Counted from the stretch's first letter, positions 37,001 to 45,788 are shown. The stretch: 64,000 nucleotides of DNA from Pycnococcus provasolii (GCA_938743325.2 OW568866.1:620001-684000), one strand, 5' to 3'. Notes: generated by a model from the sequence alone, not told the origin. Made by a program: numbers and translations.

Positions 37001-40000
37001 GCTCCTTAACTCCTTCTTGGCCGCTAGGCATTGGGTTCCTCAGACACCAATCCCAATTGCAGACTAAAGACGCCACCGCCGCTCCATTGGGACGATTGCC
37101 TTGCCACGGCATGACGTTGCGTGACCACAGTTTTGCGGCCACCCCCACTTGCTGTGCTTCGGTGCCGGTGCTCCTCTCCCATTCATCTCTCGCTTCGCTG
37201 ACTTCGCGGGCGAGCTGCAACATGTCTCGCATGCTAATCCCGTCAGCCACGTTGCGCGCAACCGCAGCCATCTGCCTGGCCGTTGCGTCACCTTTCCTCA
37301 TGGAGGGTTCTTTGTTTTCTTGGTGTGCGGACGTGCCTCGCTCTGCCACGCTTGTCATCGCGTCACCTTCGTCGGCTAAGACAGCCGCAAGGAGGTCCAT
37401 GCGTTCAACGTTGGTGATTACAGGGCGCCGGTTACAGCCCTCAATCCAACCATCCCACCAATTCCCTCTCGCATGTCGGGCATGCGTCTCGATTACCACT
37501 GCGGCGTTGGCGCTCGCTATTCGCTTCCACCACCGCGTGTATGCGTCGAGCTCCGCCTCGTCCGCCATCAAACCAGCCACCACCACTTCGGCGCCACAGG
37601 CCACCGCCCGTGTGCGCTCAACGAGTTCCGTGACGTTGGCGTTATTGTCTTGCCACGCTTGGCACCACAGTTGCTCGACGCCCGAATCAGTGCGTTGCGC
37701 CACCCATCCAGGTGGAAGCCTTGCGCGCACGTACTCGTCACGCATCTGCTCTCTCAGCTGGTACGTCTCCACAGAAACGCACATGTTCACTTGTAGTCCT
37801 GACTGCCACGCGGCGTGAACGCCTCGTCCGCACACGCCCGGTCCTTCAACCACCACTACAGGAGAACTCCATATTGCGTTGCCAACATGATCCGTTGACG
37901 GCAACAATTCGCCTCGCACGACATGTTTCAGCCGGCGCCTCCACTCCGTCAGCGGCGTTTCCACCGTCTCATCTTCTACGGCGTCATTGACCATAGCACA
38001 CACTTCGTGGCTAACCTTGTCAGCGGGGCTCACGCACACGCTCGCGCGCATGGTGACCCTGAGCGGTGCTACTGCACCATAAGGTTCGCCCTTAATTAAC
38101 GCGCCTGCCACTGCGCGCCCCACCTCTTCACCCTTTCCGTTCCCTACCGTACTCGCCATGTCCGGACTGGGATTGGGAATTGTGACGGGGACTCCGTCAA
38201 GATTGAGGTCACTTTGAGTTGCCTTGTTACCTGGGTTACGAGCAACTGCTGTGTACCACTCGGCATACTCTTCAGGCGTCGCAAGCCTCACTTGTCCGCC
38301 CAGGTTGCGTTCCTCCCCGTCATCCAACCTTGCTCCAGAGTTATCTTCCTCCGTTGCCAAGGGGAATCGCGAGGGCACGTCGGCATTAGCATGCGACGCT
38401 CCAGCCCTGTGAATGACCACCAAGTCATATTGTTCCACCATTAATGCCCACCTCGTGTGGTGTGCATTTTTCTTCTGAGAGGAGTCCATCAACCAAACTA
38501 ACGGTTGGTGGTCCGTGATCAACTTGATATGCCTTCCCCAGATGTAGGGGTGAAACGTACGTAACGCCCACGTCACAGCGAGCAATTCGCCATAATACGA
38601 TGGATACTTAGCTTCATGTACGTTTAGGCTACGCGAGATACACGCGCACAGCCTCTCCTTCCCGTCCGGTCCCACTTGAGCTAGCACGGCAGCTATGCCG
38701 TACGAACTAAAGTCGGTATAGACGTGCGTCTCCAGCTCATCGTCGAAGTGGAACAACCCTACGCCGGGCGTTGCCAACTTCTCTTTCAACTCGTCCAACT
38801 GGGCTTGGTGCCCGTCGGTCCACGCACCCTTCACCCATACTGCACCTTTCTTGAGCAATGGTCTCATTCCTTCAATCATTGCTGACGCATTAGGGATGAA
38901 AGACCGGTAGTAGGAGATTAGGCCGAGCTGTGACCTTAAGTCACTGGCACTCTCTGGCCTCCCCATACCTATAATCGCCTTGACCTTGGCCTCATCTGGC
39001 GTAACGCCGTTCCCACCCACCTTGTGTCCTAGGAACTCCACAGTCGCCAAACCGAACTTACTCTTGTCTGGGTGTAACCTCAAACCTGTGGCGTTACACA
39101 TGGCGAACATACGTTCAAGTGCCTTCAAATGGTAACTCCACTCATCGTGGTGTACACACAGGTCATCTATGTAGCAGGTGGTTTCGTTGTCCAATCCCGC
39201 CACCGCCAGTTCTCGGTCCATTACCGTTTGGAACTTGGCAGCCGCGTTGACATAACCGAACGTCATCCGCTCCCATACATAGATTTTGCCTTTCCACCAA
39301 AACTGGGTAAGGTGTATGCTACCAGGGTCCATGGGAACCTGGTTGAAACCCTTCCGCAGGTCCACCGCGGTGATGTACTTCGCCGCTGAAAGGCGTGCGA
39401 TCTGGTCATCGGCACGGTGCATACCCCGCCTGTCCCGTATGGTAATGGCGTTCACACTCCTCGAATCCGCACACACCCTACAATCCGTCCACTCTCCGGT
39501 CTTCGCATCTTTCTTAGCTGCGACCGTGGTGTTCATTGCGTGGAGCCCGTATTGGTGCTCTCCCAACTTATATTCCCGAATGTACCCCGCGTCCAGAAAC
39601 GCTTGGTACCATTCATCCACCTTCTCTTGTTCCGCCTTGTTCAACCTCCTCTGGCGTTGGCGGGTTTCAACTGACGTGTCCGTTACATCTATTTTGAACG
39701 GTCCGTCAACCCCACTGTACCCTGGAATGTCGTCATTGCTCCACGCAAACGCTCCTTTATTCCTGTTCAACAGTTCCAACAATTCCACCTTTTGCTCCTC
39801 GGTCAATCGCGACGCTACCATCCATCCGTCTCGCGTCTCCACGCTCTCTTCCAGCCCGACGTCACCGTATGGTGTCATTGCGTCTATGAGCCGTGCTGGG
39901 CGCCTTGGCGCGACTTTTGTCTCGTCCGTCACTATGCAAATTGCCCTCAATTTGCGCCTGACGTGAGCTCCTCCAACTAGCGTCAGCGCTACCACGGTTG

Positions 40001-40478
40001 CCAGCCACATCTTGACTTCAAACAACACGAGCCACGCGAGCAGTACGGTTAGCACCGCGCCCGCCATCCACCCTCGCCGTGCCGGGCGCTTGGTATCCAC
40101 CATTTTCTTCATCCTCCTGGCTTGGGACTTGTTCCACTTGATGCGCCGCGGTGGATGCGTCCAGCCATTCCTTCTCGCCTCGTCTTCGAACGTGCCTCCA
40201 CCTGTACTCTCGGCCCACGTGGTCGCGTCTTCGTTGACGTTACTTGCGGACGTGCCCGTGCTGGGTGTGGACATTGCCACCGCCAGTACCCACAGCACTC
40301 CGAGCCACATTATCCATCTCTTCAAACCATAAACCCTTCGTGTTTTCCCCCCTTCCCTACTTCCCTCAGCCGATGGCGAGGTCTTTACGCTCGCAGCGCA
40401 TCCACCAGTAGGCGCGCGAGCTCCTCGTTTCCCGAGCCATCCTGTGAGTTGTGTTCCGGCTCGTCGACTGCCGTGCAA
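34053..40478 (-). CDS. Pol polyprotein with added PHD, Tudor-like and methyltransferase-like domains
   Basis: The frame codes for 2141 residues. In order they are: hydrophobic segments at about 54-69 and 138-171; reverse transcriptase at 255-490 (YIDD at 436-439); RNase H at 580-700; and a spacer of about 640 residues. Integrase follows, with zinc ligands H1353, H1358, C1388, C1391 and catalytic D1422, D1482, E1518, then an SH3-like integrase tail. Next are a C4HC3 PHD finger at 1728-1772, a Tudor-like domain at about 1808-1865 (RFRIRYDDGDEE), and a Rossmann-type methyltransferase-like domain at about 1975-2110 (DPFAGT at 1981, SPWF at 2037). Its start overlaps the end of gag-pro by 94 bp in the -1 frame, as in retroelements that use -1 frameshifting. 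Protease to integrase order is established; the methyltransferase call is inference. Confidence 0.88.
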   Translation of the reverse strand: MHGSRRAGTQLTGWLGKRGARAPTGGCAASVKTSPSAEGSREGGKTRRVYGLKRWIMWLGVLWVLAVAMSTPSTGTSASNVNEDATTWAESTGGGTFEDEARRNGWTHPPRRIKWNKSQARRMKKMVDTKRPARRGWMAGAVLTVLLAWLVLFEVKMWLATVVALTLVGGAHVRRKLRAICIVTDETKVAPRRPARLIDAMTPYGDVGLEESVETRDGWMVASRLTEEQKVELLELLNRNKGAFAWSNDDIPGYSGVDGPFKIDVTDTSVETRQRQRRLNKAEQEKVDEWYQAFLDAGYIREYKLGEHQYGLHAMNTTVAAKKDAKTGEWTDCRVCADSRSVNAITIRDRRGMHRADDQIARLSAAKYITAVDLRKGFNQVPMDPGSIHLTQFWWKGKIYVWERMTFGYVNAAAKFQTVMDRELAVAGLDNETTCYIDDLCVHHDEWSYHLKALERMFAMCNATGLRLHPDKSKFGLATVEFLGHKVGGNGVTPDEAKVKAIIGMGRPESASDLRSQLGLISYYRSFIPNASAMIEGMRPLLKKGAVWVKGAWTDGHQAQLDELKEKLATPGVGLFHFDDELETHVYTDFSSYGIAAVLAQVGPDGKERLCACISRSLNVHEAKYPSYYGELLAVTWALRTFHPYIWGRHIKLITDHQPLVWLMDSSQKKNAHHTRWALMVEQYDLVVIHRAGASHANADVPSRFPLATEEDNSGARLDDGEERNLGGQVRLATPEEYAEWYTAVARNPGNKATQSDLNLDGVPVTIPNPSPDMASTVGNGKGEEVGRAVAGALIKGEPYGAVAPLRVTMRASVCVSPADKVSHEVCAMVNDAVEDETVETPLTEWRRRLKHVVRGELLPSTDHVGNAIWSSPVVVVEGPGVCGRGVHAAWQSGLQVNMCVSVETYQLREQMRDEYVRARLPPGWVAQRTDSGVEQLWCQAWQDNNANVTELVERTRAVACGAEVVVAGLMADEAELDAYTRWWKRIASANAAVVIETHARHARGNWWDGWIEGCNRRPVITNVERMDLLAAVLADEGDAMTSVAERGTSAHQENKEPSMRKGDATARQMAAVARNVADGISMRDMLQLAREVSEARDEWERSTGTEAQQVGVAAKLWSRNVMPWQGNRPNGAAVASLVCNWDWCLRNPMPSGQEGVKERLDKKGLGYVDANPEVSAARKCMARWARCRVQDEEGKAIAAVCQHEKRNLSQQPVTKTRLPGWPKELRDRFVHAIDGGSELLVQQYETGTEYRVFVPRREENNAEVAAAIASEVTSTAASADPWEDEELMLAMREGGAGAITDVAKRSRVARRMRSYATKQRDGEMVLLFVPDGRRPREVPPPGKREEVIDLYHRKTGHFGVRRTYELVKLHYWWPGMYRQVATVVGKCAACDLAKARPNRKAGGTELQSLPIQGLFFRWHVDFAGPFNETERGNKYILIFIDAFSKELVAVPTPDRTSSNVAYAFLQHVLSRYGAPAVVTSDNGQEFVGGEFAELLREACIDHRTTSRNHPQANGQVERVVQTVKESLKRLTVDAEEHRDWDVLLMWVVLGYRCSKQASSGMSPFEVVYGTEPQLAIGHGGAFADELVYEGVEEDDARRATEATAVSLLKRAVAMKKMVATIDSNLKVAQHRDSLRYAQLRDGTYWRKLRKFEVGDFVYVARAHAKGLEAKVMRTVLRVKEARSEDVFVLEGRDGATIVEQAVNMAPCHLPDLDGTVDGTLLKAAWRCQGCNGDREHSKMIVCDGCGKAWHIWCVTPPLKVVPQTTWVCEACSMLGYQPSPSTFGDGAYRPPPTVTARLRDERGLALHGRRVMKEFDVGPGVKEQHEGTVLFEATAHPPYRFRIRYDDGDEETMYEAEVRKYLLPSSGEVNKDKSDNVKQDTRVTRLRSTRGSHVAAALAWKNETMLCKSKEVLPLMDNVVLAKLMQELQPGCSARTVSNMARAVALMQTPRALPCVTTVPGALEQLWEHVALDKFEWVLDPFAGTKAVASYLSGQEVRVVSNDLNPGHGAELCMNACQPVFWQRMAKQGVEAVVCSPWFDCLDLVVPLMVKATAKVVCVHVSYSYYATMPRARASMLKQWMDEGRVAVISNLPRVGRQRQCAWLCIFASVAIRKQLVRRESSEVGWLFVADPEAPMALVI

Positions 40479-42895
40479 GTTGCGTGGCTGCTGATTCGTA
40501 CCGGCAACGTCGCCACCCTCGTCGTGCCCAAACCGTCAGGGTTCCAATACATGACCCCTTTCGCAGGTACCACGTACGCATTATAGGCGTAGTGGAACAA
40601 CGTGGGTATGAGGCAATCAAATACCGCATTGTCCTCCGCCACCACCACTGAACATGGCATCCAGGTTTCGTTCTCCGTCCCGGGCGCCACTGCACACGTC
40701 ATGCCCGCCTCAAGCGGTACTTCTTCGCCCTTCCCCTCTCCCATCGCTGTGGTGAGGTCGTGGGACAGAGTGGATACACCCCGTGGGAGTGCGCCTTCGA
40801 GTTTCTTCCACAAACTTGTGGTAATAACCCACACGTTACACCCGGTATCGGACAGCGGACGTCGCGCCCGTACCGACGCTTTCCCTAGGCGGAACTCAAC
40901 CGTGCCCTCAGGGAGACGGTGTGGAGGCACCTTAATTTCGCCTTTGACAATTTGGCGCACCAATTCTGCAGCCGCCATTACCTTGGCATTCGTCTCCGGC
41001 GCCTCCGGTGTCTCTGTGGGTAACTCTTTCGTTGCGAGTGCACCCACTGACGCCTCATCCACGCCCACCACCTCGCTGTGGAGTTGTAAGCTCACCACTG
41101 CACGTACGCCATGCGCACGCACCGCTGCCAATTCCTTCACTATTGGTTGGCTCTGCGCTGGCTTCTCTCCTCGCGTGAGGAATGATTCAGGTAACGGCTG
41201 CGCGTTGACTCGGGAGTCCGCTGCGGCCGCCGTGCTGATCATAGGCTCGTCGTGCCCACCTGACACGCACACGCTAGCCGTCTTCCTACCTTGCGTGCCA
41301 CCCTGGTGACCTTGCAAGTCGGCGTCAGCTAACGCCGCGGCAACGGCTGCCGCCACCGCCGCTTCTTCGTCCCTCTCAGCCAATGCGGCTGCCACAGCCG
41401 CATCGATACGCTGCTTGCGTCCCTCTTCCGCGGACGCCGTGGCGGCAATGCCAGGATTGCTTCCGACCGGGACAACCTTGCCCTCGGTGTCGAGCATGAG
41501 CCCTCCTGACATAGCTTTGTCCTTGGGAGTGTTACACATGTAACATTGAGTCTTTGACGCGAAATTCGCTCGGTTGCCTTTGGCTCGGCACCCTATGACT
41601 CCACATTCCCAATCACCTGGCCTTGGTACTTGACCTGTGGGCTGAGCACTTCCCCCTACGCGCCCCGTGGCTGCGTTCGGGTTCCACCTCCCACCTCCGA
41701 CTGGTGCGGCCACCGCAGCCGTGTCAAGTTCCGCCACCGCCGCTACCCTGTTCCGCCGCGTAGTCTGTGACATGGCGTGCACCTGCTTGTGGACGGAGCA
41801 ATTGCCATTGGTGTGTTTGCCCTCTGGGTGGAGTTCGCACGTTGCGTTTTCCCACGCCGTGTCGCCAAACTTTGGTTTCACGAGCGACTGGAGTTGTTTC
41901 ACCAATTGGTATGGCGTGATGTTCACCTCCTCGCGACGAGCGCCACCTACGGCAGCTTCACTTCGGTTGAGCCTGTTCCACTTGATCTGGGCCTGCTTGG
42001 AGATGGCCCTTATTAACCCAATGGCTATGCCCTGTCGCGTTGTGAGCCGGCGCGTACGTGTCGCCATGGCAAACAGCTCAGGGTGTTCACCTTCCGCCTT
42101 AACTCGCCGCGCATTCTCTGTGAGCAAGTCCTGCACCTCCTCTGGTTGGAGTGTTACGTCGGACATGTCTGAATGCGCCTCGTCGTGTGTCGAGACGGCC
42201 TCCATCCCTTCGGAGCTCTTCACCCACTCCCGGAGGTACTGGTGAAGCTCTGAATGCTTAGTGTACGCGTCTACCACGACACGCTGGAGTTGCTCCATGT
42301 TGTACTCCGGCGCGACGCGTTCGACCTCCTGCTCCATCAACTTGGCCATGTGTTCAGGGCGGTCCTTCTTACCACTCACCTTAATCGTGTGAAGTTGGGA
42401 ACTCTCTAACTTGTTACGCTTAGTAACAAATTCTTTACGTACGGCGTCGTCCCATTTAGTGAACAGTTCCGCCGCCGCTTTCGCCACTGCCTGCCTCTCG
42501 CTTCCCGTCTCGGCATCCTTGCTGGCGGCAAGCGCCTTCTTGAGCCAATCGGCGTCGTGCTGCGTGTCCTGCAGTAGTGTCCACGCCGGCGTGCCTTGAG
42601 CCGTGTTCGCCACCAAGAACGTCAACACCGTTTGGTAATTGGCGTTATGCAACTTCGGTTGATACAACTGTTGGAAGTTGGCCAACCACCTCGCCGCCTC
42701 CTCCGATGTCTCGGATCCCGTGAGCGGACTCAGGTGCGACGACCTGCTACCGCTCGCGTTTGCATCTCCACCGTCGCTCATCGCTGTCGGCTCTTCGGTA
42801 CCCTCGCCGTCTACGCTTGGTGCCCCGTCAGTGACGTCGCGTCCCTCTTGCTCGTTGGAGATCTGTCTTTGACGACGTTGTGATCTCGTGAGCAT
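40385..42895 (-). CDS. Gag-protease polyprotein with RanBP2-type zinc finger
   Basis: The frame codes for 836 residues. The N-terminal 340 residues are helical and Gag-like. A compact CHHC knuckle (C353, H356, H361, C366) follows. Then comes a zinc finger of RanBP2 type at about 427-458 (GDWEC, Cys at 431, 436, 451, 454, with NFA between), where most Ty3/gypsy Gags have a CCHC knuckle. After an Ala-rich helical stretch there is a retropepsin-like domain with LSDTG (683-685). The ATG at 42895 (MLTRSQRRQ) is a natural start. In the cell this would form the virus-like particle and process the polyproteins. Confidence 0.85.
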   Translation of the reverse strand: MLTRSQRRQRQISNEQEGRDVTDGAPSVDGEGTEEPTAMSDGGDANASGSRSSHLSPLTGSETSEEAARWLANFQQLYQPKLHNANYQTVLTFLVANTAQGTPAWTLLQDTQHDADWLKKALAASKDAETGSERQAVAKAAAELFTKWDDAVRKEFVTKRNKLESSQLHTIKVSGKKDRPEHMAKLMEQEVERVAPEYNMEQLQRVVVDAYTKHSELHQYLREWVKSSEGMEAVSTHDEAHSDMSDVTLQPEEVQDLLTENARRVKAEGEHPELFAMATRTRRLTTRQGIAIGLIRAISKQAQIKWNRLNRSEAAVGGARREEVNITPYQLVKQLQSLVKPKFGDTAWENATCELHPEGKHTNGNCSVHKQVHAMSQTTRRNRVAAVAELDTAAVAAPVGGGRWNPNAATGRVGGSAQPTGQVPRPGDWECGVIGCRAKGNRANFASKTQCYMCNTPKDKAMSGGLMLDTEGKVVPVGSNPGIAATASAEEGRKQRIDAAVAAALAERDEEAAVAAAVAAALADADLQGHQGGTQGRKTASVCVSGGHDEPMISTAAAADSRVNAQPLPESFLTRGEKPAQSQPIVKELAAVRAHGVRAVVSLQLHSEVVGVDEASVGALATKELPTETPEAPETNAKVMAAAELVRQIVKGEIKVPPHRLPEGTVEFRLGKASVRARRPLSDTGCNVWVITTSLWKKLEGALPRGVSTLSHDLTTAMGEGKGEEVPLEAGMTCAVAPGTENETWMPCSVVVAEDNAVFDCLIPTLFHYAYNAYVVPAKGVMYWNPDGLGTTRVATLPVRISSHATCTAVDEPEHNSQDGSGNEELARLLVDALRA

Positions 42896-43089
42896 GCACT
42901 GGGATCCTCCGAGTGTGGGCCGTGATCCTCGCCTGGCGCTGACCTACTACGCGTAAGCCGCAGCCTTAGGCCGTGGGGAACCTACTTTCTGCCTCCCCAA
43001 CTGGTGATCTCACACGTGGATCTGAGGATCCCGGGGCCACCTGTCAGTTCCTTTTTTTTTGGAATCAACTCAGCCCGCTCCCTGTCAGG

Positions 43090-43216
43090 TTTAGGGTTAG
43101 GGTTGCGTTCGTAACCCTAACAGAAACCCTAATCAGAGACCCTAACGGTAACCCTAGTAGAAACCCTGACGGTAACCCTAGCAGAAACCCTAGTCAGAAA
43201 CCCTGGTCAGAACCTT
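43090..43216. repeat. Telomere-like degenerate tandem repeat in the element's leader
   Basis: Phrases such as AACCCTAGCAGAAACCCTAG recur about every 16-18 bp, mixing CCCTAA with AGAAA and CGGTA spacers. Just to the right (43216-43330) the phrase GTAGGTCTTAGG occurs repeatedly. Confidence 0.75.
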
Positions 43217-43582
43217 ACTCAGTTGTCGGGACCTTGTCCCCCTTGTGTAGGTCTTAGGTGTACCCCCCCCCTTGTAGGTCTTAGGAGGGTCTTAGGTGTC
43301 CCCCTTCCCTGTAGGTCTTATGCTCAGGACCAACTGTGGATCCCCTCGTTACAAGCAAACGACAAAGGGTTTTCCACCCTTTTCTCAGTTCGGGTTTTGG
43401 AACGAGACAAGTGTCTTCAAGTTCGGGTTTTGGATTTATTCTAACGAGTTGCCTTCTCGGGTTTTATAGTGGAGGAGGCTTTGATAAAAGCCCCCGAGCC
43501 CGTTTTTTAACGAGGTTGGTTCGCCCACTTCCTCAGGGACCCCAACTAATTTATACACTAATTTATACGCGCGTGCGCGCCA

Positions 43583-43615
43583 ACTGCTGCTGCGGTCGTT
43601 GTGGTCGTGTGGGAT

Positions 43616-43677
<62 letters not shown>

Positions 43678-43698
43678 GCTCGTGGTCCCTTTGGGATC

Positions 43699-43729
<31 letters not shown>

Positions 43730-43753
43730 GATCGTGGTCCCTTTGGGATCCTC

Positions 43754-43787
<34 letters not shown>

Positions 43788-43814
43788 GATCGTTGTCCCT
43801 TTGGGATTCCTCTC

Positions 43815-43848
<34 letters not shown>

Positions 43849-43872
43849 GATCGTGGTCCCTTTGGGATCCTC

Positions 43873-43906
<34 letters not shown>

Positions 43907-43930
43907 GATCGTGGTCCCTTTGGGATCCTC

Positions 43931-43961
<31 letters not shown>

Positions 43962-44199
43962 GATCGTTGTCCCTTTGGGATTCCTCTCCTGCTGCTGCTG
44001 CTGCTGCTGCGATCGTGGTCCCTTTGGGATCCTCCTCCTCCTGCTGCTGCTGCTGCTGCTGCGATCGTTGTCCCTTTGGGATTCCTCTCCTGCTGCTGCT
44101 GCTGCGGTCGTGGTCCCTTTGGGATTCCCTGCTGCTGTTGCTGTTGCTGCTGCGATCGTGGTCCCTTTGGGATCCTCCTCCTCTCCTGCTGCTGCTGCG
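43583..44199. repeat. CTG/CAG blocks with a shared spacer, in the element's leader
   Basis: About ten blocks of (CTG)n, from 4 to roughly 19 triplets, alternate with a spacer of about 25 bp (CGATCGTGGTCCCTTTGGGA and TCCTC variants). The array has almost no stops in any frame, so long poly-Gln/Ala/Ser/Leu/Cys frames are open on both strands. I do not regard them as genes. It lies between the 5' LTR and gag. Confidence 0.93.
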
Positions 44200-44230
44200 G
44201 TCGTTGTCCACGTTTTTGTGTAAAAAGAAA

Positions 44231-44900
44231 TGTAACCCACGTCACACCACTCCACGTAATCCTCACACACACACACACACACAATCTCCCTCCACACCAC
44301 CAGCGCCACCACCACCCCAGGCGTGCCCACGAGGCACGACCAGGCGACAACCGACAACCCTAGTTCTTTACCCTAACTCCACAAGGCCGGAGCCAAGTTA
44401 CACACGTTAATAAGAACTCTCTCTCTCTCTCTCTTCACCGGTCAACAAGTGTACGCCACTGGTACGTACACAAAAACGCGTTGACAATGGCAGTAGGGAA
44501 ACCCATACAACCACAGCTCACCACACACACAACCGGGGCCGCCTTGCAATAGGCAACCTCCAACCGGGGCCGCCTTGCAACGGGCAACCTCCACTCAGGG
44601 CACCTCACCTGTCCACATCACGTGACCTTGCAAGTCCCCATGAACAGCGGACAAAAATGACATTAATGTCATTTTTGTCCGCACTTCACGGGGACCAAGA
44701 AAATCCACATTAATGTGGATTTTCTTGCTGATACGTCATCCTGATAACGTATCCCCGAATCATCCACACTCACCCATATTTATCTTGAGGGGGCCCAAAC
44801 CCTCACCAACTCTAGAAGGTTGGAGGCACTTATTCCACACACCACCCACCACGCCACCACACCACACCACTGCGCCACCACACCGCCATGCCGCGCGACA
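44231..44900 (-). repeat. Right LTR (5' LTR of the element), 670 bp
   Basis: By eye identical to 33236-33905. On the minus strand it begins TGTCGCGCGGC at 44900 and ends GGTTACA at 44231. A TATA-like sequence on the minus strand near 44775 could mark the promoter. Confidence 0.95.
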
Positions 44901-45378
44901 TTTTCTCAGCTTTGCTTTGCGCAGGCTTGAGCACGTCGGCTTCCCAGTAAACCTTGCGAAGCTCCACCTCGAAGTCGTCTACAAAGACTCTTCCACTCGG
45001 CAGCCAACCCGTCGTCTTGTGTGGCAGGATGAGCGGATGAACGATTGGCGCGACGCTGTTCCGCACCTTCGCAGTGACGTCTTTTGCTTTGTCGATGAGG
45101 CTCGTGCCAAGCTTAACCTGAGCTGCTTCGTCGACACTAGCAGGCGTGCGTTCGGCAATGGACTCAGCCATGGTATGCTTGGCCCCCCACGTGAGCTCCT
45201 TGTGAATGAGCTCAACGGAGGCAGCATAGTTTTCGTACGTCCAGACAGCTCGTTGCTTCTCCGTAGAGATTTGCTGCCGCTCTGAGGCCGCGTAGGACGC
45301 AACGCACGCTGCGAGCGACTCGTGCAGCTCGAAGTTCCAGGCCCTCTTGCGTTGTGGCTGCTGTGACGCCAGTGACAT
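44901..45378 (-). pseudogene. 5' half of the host gene split by the LTR element
   Basis: It starts at the ATG at 45378 (MSLASQQPQRKRAW). The frame is open for 159 codons up to the element's edge (ending PAQSKAEK). The sequence is helical and charged, with Trp/Tyr-containing stretches (VWTYENYAAS, GWLPSGRVFVDDFE) and host-like codon use. The frame runs a further 24 codons into the LTR before stopping, giving a truncated product if transcribed. The other half is at 32338-33186. Together the two halves would be a protein of roughly 440 residues with a C-terminal winged-helix-like region; I do not recognise the family. Confidence 0.65.
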
Positions 45379-45788
45379 GACGGAAGTGTACAGCTTCTAT
45401 CGATATCTGTCAGTCTTCTTCTCGTCTCCCTAGTCAACCCTACGTAGTCCGGCTGTCCGGTGGTTCGTCTTCCGGGCGTTTTCCCCTTTTCTCCCGAGGG
45501 GGGGAAACAGGGCCTGTTTTCTCCCATTCCCGGAATCGGAGAAAACTTTTTTTCCCCGATGGGCCTCTTTCTCCTTGATTTGCCCAGGGGCATGGGAAAC
45601 CTTCCCCGGGAAAACCTCCTCCTTTTCCCCTTTTCCCTGGTATTGCCCCGGGCCTAAGGCCCAAAGGTTTTGTTTTTGTTGACTGTTGACTGGAAAGTTC
45701 GTGTTTTTGTTTTTTTGACTTTTTTTCTTTCCGAATTCCGTCCGCTTAAGGCGTCATTTGTTTTTATTTTCAACTTCTGAACATATTT
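45379..45788. other. Gap with G/C-run sequence inverted relative to 31.6 kb
   Basis: Runs such as CCGAGGGGGGG and TTTTCCCC fill 45460-45660. The phrase CCCTGGTATTGCCCCGGGCCT near 45635-45655 is the reverse complement of one near 31650. No gene is seen. The last 100 bp are the T-rich leader of the next gene. Confidence 0.55.

Larger units (their letters stand above)
33187..44900 (-). mobile_element. Ty3/gypsy-type LTR retrotransposon, looks whole and young
   Basis: The 11.7-kb element reads right to left. In its own order it has a 670-bp LTR (44900-44231), a leader with a CAG/CTG array and telomere-like repeats, gag-protease (42895-40385), pol (40478-34053), a short 3' region, a second 670-bp LTR (33905-33236) and a further 40 bp (33226-33187) repeated from the region just inside that LTR. 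The LTRs begin TG and end CA and appear identical by eye, so insertion is recent. Domain order protease, RT, RNase H, integrase is that of Ty3/gypsy. Both long frames are open throughout and I see no break. It lies inside a host gene with a probable A4 target duplication. Confidence 0.92.

Noticed and set aside
43436-44410. Poly-Gln, poly-Ala and poly-Leu/Cys frames of 200-300 codons
   Set aside because: They are produced by the CTG/CAG array, which has almost no stop in any frame. No other protein feature supports them.
33187-44900. Assignment of the element to DIRS/Ngaro because of the split-repeat-like ends
   Set aside because: Pol has a protease, a zinc-finger DDE integrase and gypsy domain order, and I see no tyrosine recombinase.
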